NCBI RefSeq assembly: GCF_004799285.1
Contig: NZ_SSND01000001.1
Location: 186,001-250,000 of the forward strand
Direction: 5' to 3'
Length of the DNA stretch: 64,000 nucleotides
Source: Aliigemmobacter aestuarii
GTDB lineage: Bacteria; Pseudomonadota; Alphaproteobacteria; Rhodobacterales; Rhodobacteraceae
Both the position numbers and the translations under genes were made by a program. Numbering within the stretch: the stretch's first letter is position 1; every line of letters starts with the position of its first letter. Below the pieces are notes generated by a model. The model saw nothing but the letters and a program-made list of their open reading frames with translations. It had not been told where the DNA came from and ran no database searches. Below, piece by piece: positions 61,225 through 64,000 of the stretch.

Positions 61225-61929
61225 TCAGTCGAGGCGCGCCGCCGCCACGATCTCGGCCGGTCCGGGCCTTTGAAGGATCACGATCACGGGCAGCGCGCCC
61301 GCCACCGCCGCTTCCATCGCCAAGGGCGCATCGCCGGGCCATTCACCAAGGCTCTGCCAGTCGGTCACGATGTTGCGATAGGTGACGACGCGGCCCGCAT
61401 TCTCGCCGCCGCGGATCTCGACCGTCTTTTCGGGCATGTAGCGCACCAGTTGAACGCGCAACGGCTGGCCAAGGGGCGCGGCGCTCGATGCCGCGATCCG
61501 CACCGTTTCGCCCGCGCGTTTCAGTTCAAGCGTCACGGGCGAGGTTGCCGCCAGGTGTTCGCCCACCGCCGCCACCACGTCACCGGGCTTGTTGCCCTCG
61601 ACCCGGTGCAGGCCGCCCACGATCATTTGCGGGGTATAGATCATCCGGTTGCCGACGGCACGCGCATAGGCCTTCTGCCGTTCGGTGAAACTCGCATGGG
61701 CGAATTCGTCCTTCCAGCCAAGGTAATCCCAGTAATCCACATGCAGCGCAAGCGGCGCGACCCGGTCATGGGTCGCCAGTTCCGCCAGCAATTCATCCGC
61801 CGGAGGACAAGAGGAACAGCCCTGCGAGGTGTAAAGCTCGACCACGACGACCGGCTCGGAATTCTGGGCCGCAACGGCAGAGGCAAAGACGAGCCACAGG
61901 CCGCAGGCGGCTTTCACGATATGTCGCAT
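61225..61929 (-). CDS. DUF1223 thioredoxin-like exported protein
   Basis: This 234-residue secreted protein has a signal peptide ('MRHIVKAACGLWLVFASAVAAQ'). A DUF1223 domain begins 'VVVVELYTSQGCSSCPPADELLAELA', where the C-S-S-C pair is a thioredoxin-like redox motif near residue 43. Further blocks are 'LALHVDYWDYLGWKDEFA' and 'RQKAYARAVGNRMIYTPQMIVGG'. The family function is not established; a periplasmic thiol role is likely. Start at 61929 preferred to the ATG seven codons earlier, which lacks a ribosome site. Divergent from acnA. Confidence 0.88.
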   Translation of the reverse strand: MRHIVKAACGLWLVFASAVAAQNSEPVVVVELYTSQGCSSCPPADELLAELATHDRVAPLALHVDYWDYLGWKDEFAHASFTERQKAYARAVGNRMIYTPQMIVGGLHRVEGNKPGDVVAAVGEHLAATSPVTLELKRAGETVRIAASSAAPLGQPLRVQLVRYMPEKTVEIRGGENAGRVVTYRNIVTDWQSLGEWPGDAPLAMEAAVAGALPVIVILQRPGPAEIVAAARLD

Positions 61930-62024
61930 GAACTGGTTCCCGATCCCCATCTGGTATCTCAGGTTCTAGCGAAGCACCCCCTCGCTTGCCAATCAAGGTT
62001 TTGAGAGGCGTCGCAACAGTGTTT

Positions 62025-62046
62025 CCCATCGGTCACGCCCGATGGG
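62025..62046. repeat. 8-bp inverted repeat upstream of acnA
   Basis: CCCATCGG and CCGATGGG are separated by TCACGC, 169 bp before acnA. No U run follows. It may be an RNA hairpin or a palindromic site. Confidence 0.45.
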
Positions 62047-62112
62047 ATGCAGGGTGCGAATGCGTCAGGCGGGCCTCACCGGAAGGTTCTGAAAACTCCC
62101 TCTGGATTTTTG

Positions 62113-62130
62113 GCATACAATTGCATACAA
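62113..62130. promoter_or_regulatory. Direct-repeat element in the acnA promoter region
   Basis: GCATACAA occurs twice, spaced 10 bp start to start (GCATACAATTGCATACAA), exactly one helical turn, in the AT-rich core of the upstream region. It includes TACAAT as a possible -10 element. Position 85 bp before acnA fits an activator or repressor site. Confidence 0.45.
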
Positions 62131-62214
62131 AGAGCGCAGATTCCCTTGCGCCCCGGGTTTTCATGGGGCAATAGGACGCCATCCACAGCCAACAGCCAGC
62201 CGCAGGAGGCCCGC

Positions 62215-64000
62215 ATGACTGTCATCGTCGGACACGACAGCGCGAAGACCCGCAAGACCCTGACCGCAGGCGGTCAGACGGTCGCATATTATTCGATCCC
62301 GGCCGCGCAGGCCGCGGGACTTGGTGACTTCTCGCGGCTTCCGGCCGCGCTGAAGGTGGTTCTGGAAAACATGCTGCGCTTCGAGGACGGCAAGACCGTC
62401 ACCGTCGAGGACATCAAGGCCTTCGCCGAATGGGGCGCGCAGGGCGGCAAGAACCCGCGCGAGATCGCCTATCGCCCGGCCCGCGTGCTGATGCAGGACT
62501 TCACCGGCGTTCCCGCCGTGGTGGACCTTGCCGCTATGCGTGACGGCATCATCGGCCTTGGTGGCAACGCGCAGAAGATCAACCCGCTGAACCCGGTCGA
62601 TCTGGTGATCGACCACTCGGTGATGATCGACGAATTCGGCACCCCGCGCGCCTTCCAGGCCAACGTGGACCGCGAATACGAACGCAACATGGAACGCTAC
62701 ACCTTCCTGAAATGGGGGCAGAAGGCGTTCGACAACTTCCGCGTGGTTCCGCCCGGCACCGGCATCTGCCATCAGGTGAACCTGGAATACCTCGCCCAGA
62801 CCGTCTGGACCGACAACGACCAGACCGGCGCGGTCGTTGCCTATCCCGATACGCTGGTGGGCACCGACAGCCACACCACGATGGTCAACGGCCTGGCCGT
62901 CCTGGGCTGGGGCGTCGGCGGGATCGAGGCCGAGGCCGCGATGCTGGGTCAGCCCGTGTCGATGCTGATCCCCGAGGTCGTGGGCTTCAAGCTGACCGGC
63001 CAGATGGTCGAAGGCACCACCGCGACCGACCTTGTGCTGAAGGTCGTGCAGATGCTGCGCAAGCATGGCGTGGTCAACAAGTTCGTCGAATTCTACGGCG
63101 AGGGTCTGGATCACCTGCCGCTGGCCGACCGCGCGACGATCGCCAACATGGCGCCCGAATACGGCGCGACCTGCGGCTTCTTCCCGATCGACGATGAAAC
63201 GCTGCGCTACCTGCGCCAGACCGGCCGCGAGGAATCGCGTATCGCGCTGGTCGAGGCCTATGCCAAGGAAAACGGCATGTGGCGCGGGGCGGACTATGCG
63301 CCGATCTACACCTCGACGCTGGAACTGGACATGGGCACGATCGTGCCGGCGATCTCGGGCCCCAAGCGCCCGCAGGATTACCTGCCGCTGACCGATGCGA
63401 AAGCCTCGTTCGCCAAGGAGATGGAGGCCACCTTCAAGCGCCCGATGGGCAAGGAAGTGCCGGTCGAGGGCGAAGGCTACACCATGTCCTCGGGCAAGGT
63501 GGTGATCGCCTCGATCACCTCCTGCACCAACACCTCGAACCCCTATGTGCTGATCGGCGCGGGCCTTGTGGCGCGCAAGGCGCGTGCGCTTGGCCTGACC
63601 CGCAAGCCCTGGGTCAAGACCTCGCTCGCTCCCGGGTCGCAGGTGGTGTCGGAATACCTGAACGCCGCCGGCCTGCAGGAGGATCTGGACGCCATCGGCT
63701 TCAACCTCGTGGGTTATGGCTGCACCACCTGCATCGGCAACTCGGGCCCGCTGCAACCGGAAATCTCCAAGGCCATCGCCGAGGGTGATCTGGTGGCGAC
63801 CTCGGTCCTGTCGGGCAACCGCAACTTCGAGGGCCGTATCTCGCCCGACGTACGGGCGAACTACCTCGCCTCGCCGCCGCTGGTCGTGGCCTATGCCATC
63901 GCGGGCGACATGAACATCGACCTGACGACCGAACCGCTGGGAACCTCGAAGGACGGCAAGCTGGTCTATCTCAAGGATATCTGGCCCACCAACAAGGAAA
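62215..64000 (+). CDS. acnA: Aconitate hydratase (3'-truncated by window edge)
   Basis: The N-terminal 595 codons of an AcnA-type aconitase are visible; the C-terminus lies beyond the window. It converts citrate to isocitrate through cis-aconitate using a [4Fe-4S] cluster. It starts '[16 protein letters not shown]', with '[11 protein letters not shown]'-type helix '[15 protein letters not shown]', '[15 protein letters not shown]', '[34 protein letters not shown]', and cluster Cys in '[15 protein letters not shown]' and '[16 protein letters not shown]'. AGGAGGCC precedes the start. A direct-repeat element lies upstream. Confidence 0.96.
   Translation, partial: MTVIVGHDSAKTRKTLTAGGQTVAYYSIPAAQAAGLGDFSRLPAALKVVLENMLRFEDGKTVTVEDIKAFAEWGAQGGKNPREIAYRPARVLMQDFTGVPAVVDLAAMRDGIIGLGGNAQKINPLNPVDLVIDHSVMIDEFGTPRAFQANVDREYERNMERYTFLKWGQKAFDNFRVVPPGTGICHQVNLEYLAQTVWTDNDQTGAVVAYPDTLVGTDSHTTMVNGLAVLGWGVGGIEAEAAMLGQPVSMLIPEVVGFKLTGQMVEGTTATDLVLKVVQMLRKHGVVNKFVEFYGEGLDHLPLADRATIANMAPEYGATCGFFPIDDETLRYLRQTGREESRIALVEAYAKENGMWRGADYAPIYTSTLELDMGTIVPAISGPKRPQDYLPLTDAKASFAKEMEATFKRPMGKEVPVEGEGYTMSSGKVVIASITSCTNTSNPYVLIGAGLVARKARALGLTRKPWVKTSLAPGSQVVSEYLNAAGLQEDLDAIGFNLVGYGCTTCIGNSGPLQPEISKAIAEGDLVATSVLSGNRNFEGRISPDVRANYLASPPLVVAYAIAGDMNIDLTTEPLGTSKDGKLVYLKDIWPTNKE

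Overview
The window is GC-rich chromosomal DNA from an alphaproteobacterium, almost certainly a member of the Rhodobacteraceae (Rhodobacterales). The reasons are a complete gene transfer agent (GTA) structural cluster of the Rhodobacter capsulatus type in the canonical order g1 to g15, a pdhA-pdhB-pdhC locus with a lipoyl domain fused to the E1 beta subunit, a dddP-type DMSP lyase typical of marine roseobacters, and Shine-Dalgarno and operon habits of that family. The genus cannot be fixed from the sequence alone. No insertion sequence, integrase, CRISPR array, rRNA or replication origin is visible.

Layout. 1-3.4 kb: minus-strand homoprotocatechuate meta-cleavage operon (hpaF-hpaE-hpaD-FAH hydrolase) divergent from surE, with a palindromic operator candidate between them. 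3.6-6.4 kb: surE-pcm-nlpD-like stationary-phase and envelope operon. 6.6-9.3 kb: tatA-tatB-tatC plus a DUF815 ATPase. 9.5-18.5 kb: two cyclophilins, pgk, an RTX protein, class I aldolase, an ftsB-like gene and the pyruvate dehydrogenase operon. 18.6-33.7 kb: cysE followed by the GTA cluster, all on the minus strand. 33.8-39.5 kb: a TetR regulator, then mltG, fabF, acpP, fabG and fabD. 39.6-41.8 kb: a cytochrome b561-YceI fusion and a stand-alone YceI. 42.1-43.4 kb: rpsF-rpsR-rplI. 43.6-49.5 kb: an EamA transporter, an HD hydrolase, tig with an adjacent tRNA-Leu(UAG), a Hint protein and the bifunctional NAD(P)HX repair enzyme. 49.5-51.5 kb: glnB-glnA with an NtrC-like site. 51.5-56 kb: two related proteins of unknown function, a DUF3445 protein and dddP. 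56-64 kb: purB, a fliG-like gene, a second EamA transporter, an LpxL-type acyltransferase, a DUF1223 protein and the start of acnA.

How the genes work together. Much of the window is core metabolism and envelope biogenesis: glycolysis and gluconeogenesis (pgk, fba), entry to the TCA cycle (pdhABC, acnA), fatty-acid synthesis (fabD, fabG, acpP, fabF), nitrogen assimilation (glnBA) and protein export and folding (tatABC, tig, cyclophilins). The accessory layer is aromatic catabolism (hpa), DMSP cleavage (dddP) and the GTA.

The most interesting signal is just upstream of GTA g1. A good sigma70-like promoter ends next to the ATG of a 30-codon open frame, that frame contains a well-formed intrinsic terminator, and its stop codon overlaps the g1 start codon as ATGA. 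This looks like a leader or attenuator able to gate GTA expression, although the hairpin may instead simply end the upstream tetR transcript. Other points of note are a 179-bp perfectly identical segment in the lipoyl domains of pdhB and pdhC (recent gene conversion), a 90-bp in-frame repeat insertion inside nnrD, a family of GC-rich palindromic intergenic repeats, a pair of tandem paralogous unknown proteins, and a candidate small RNA downstream of glnA.
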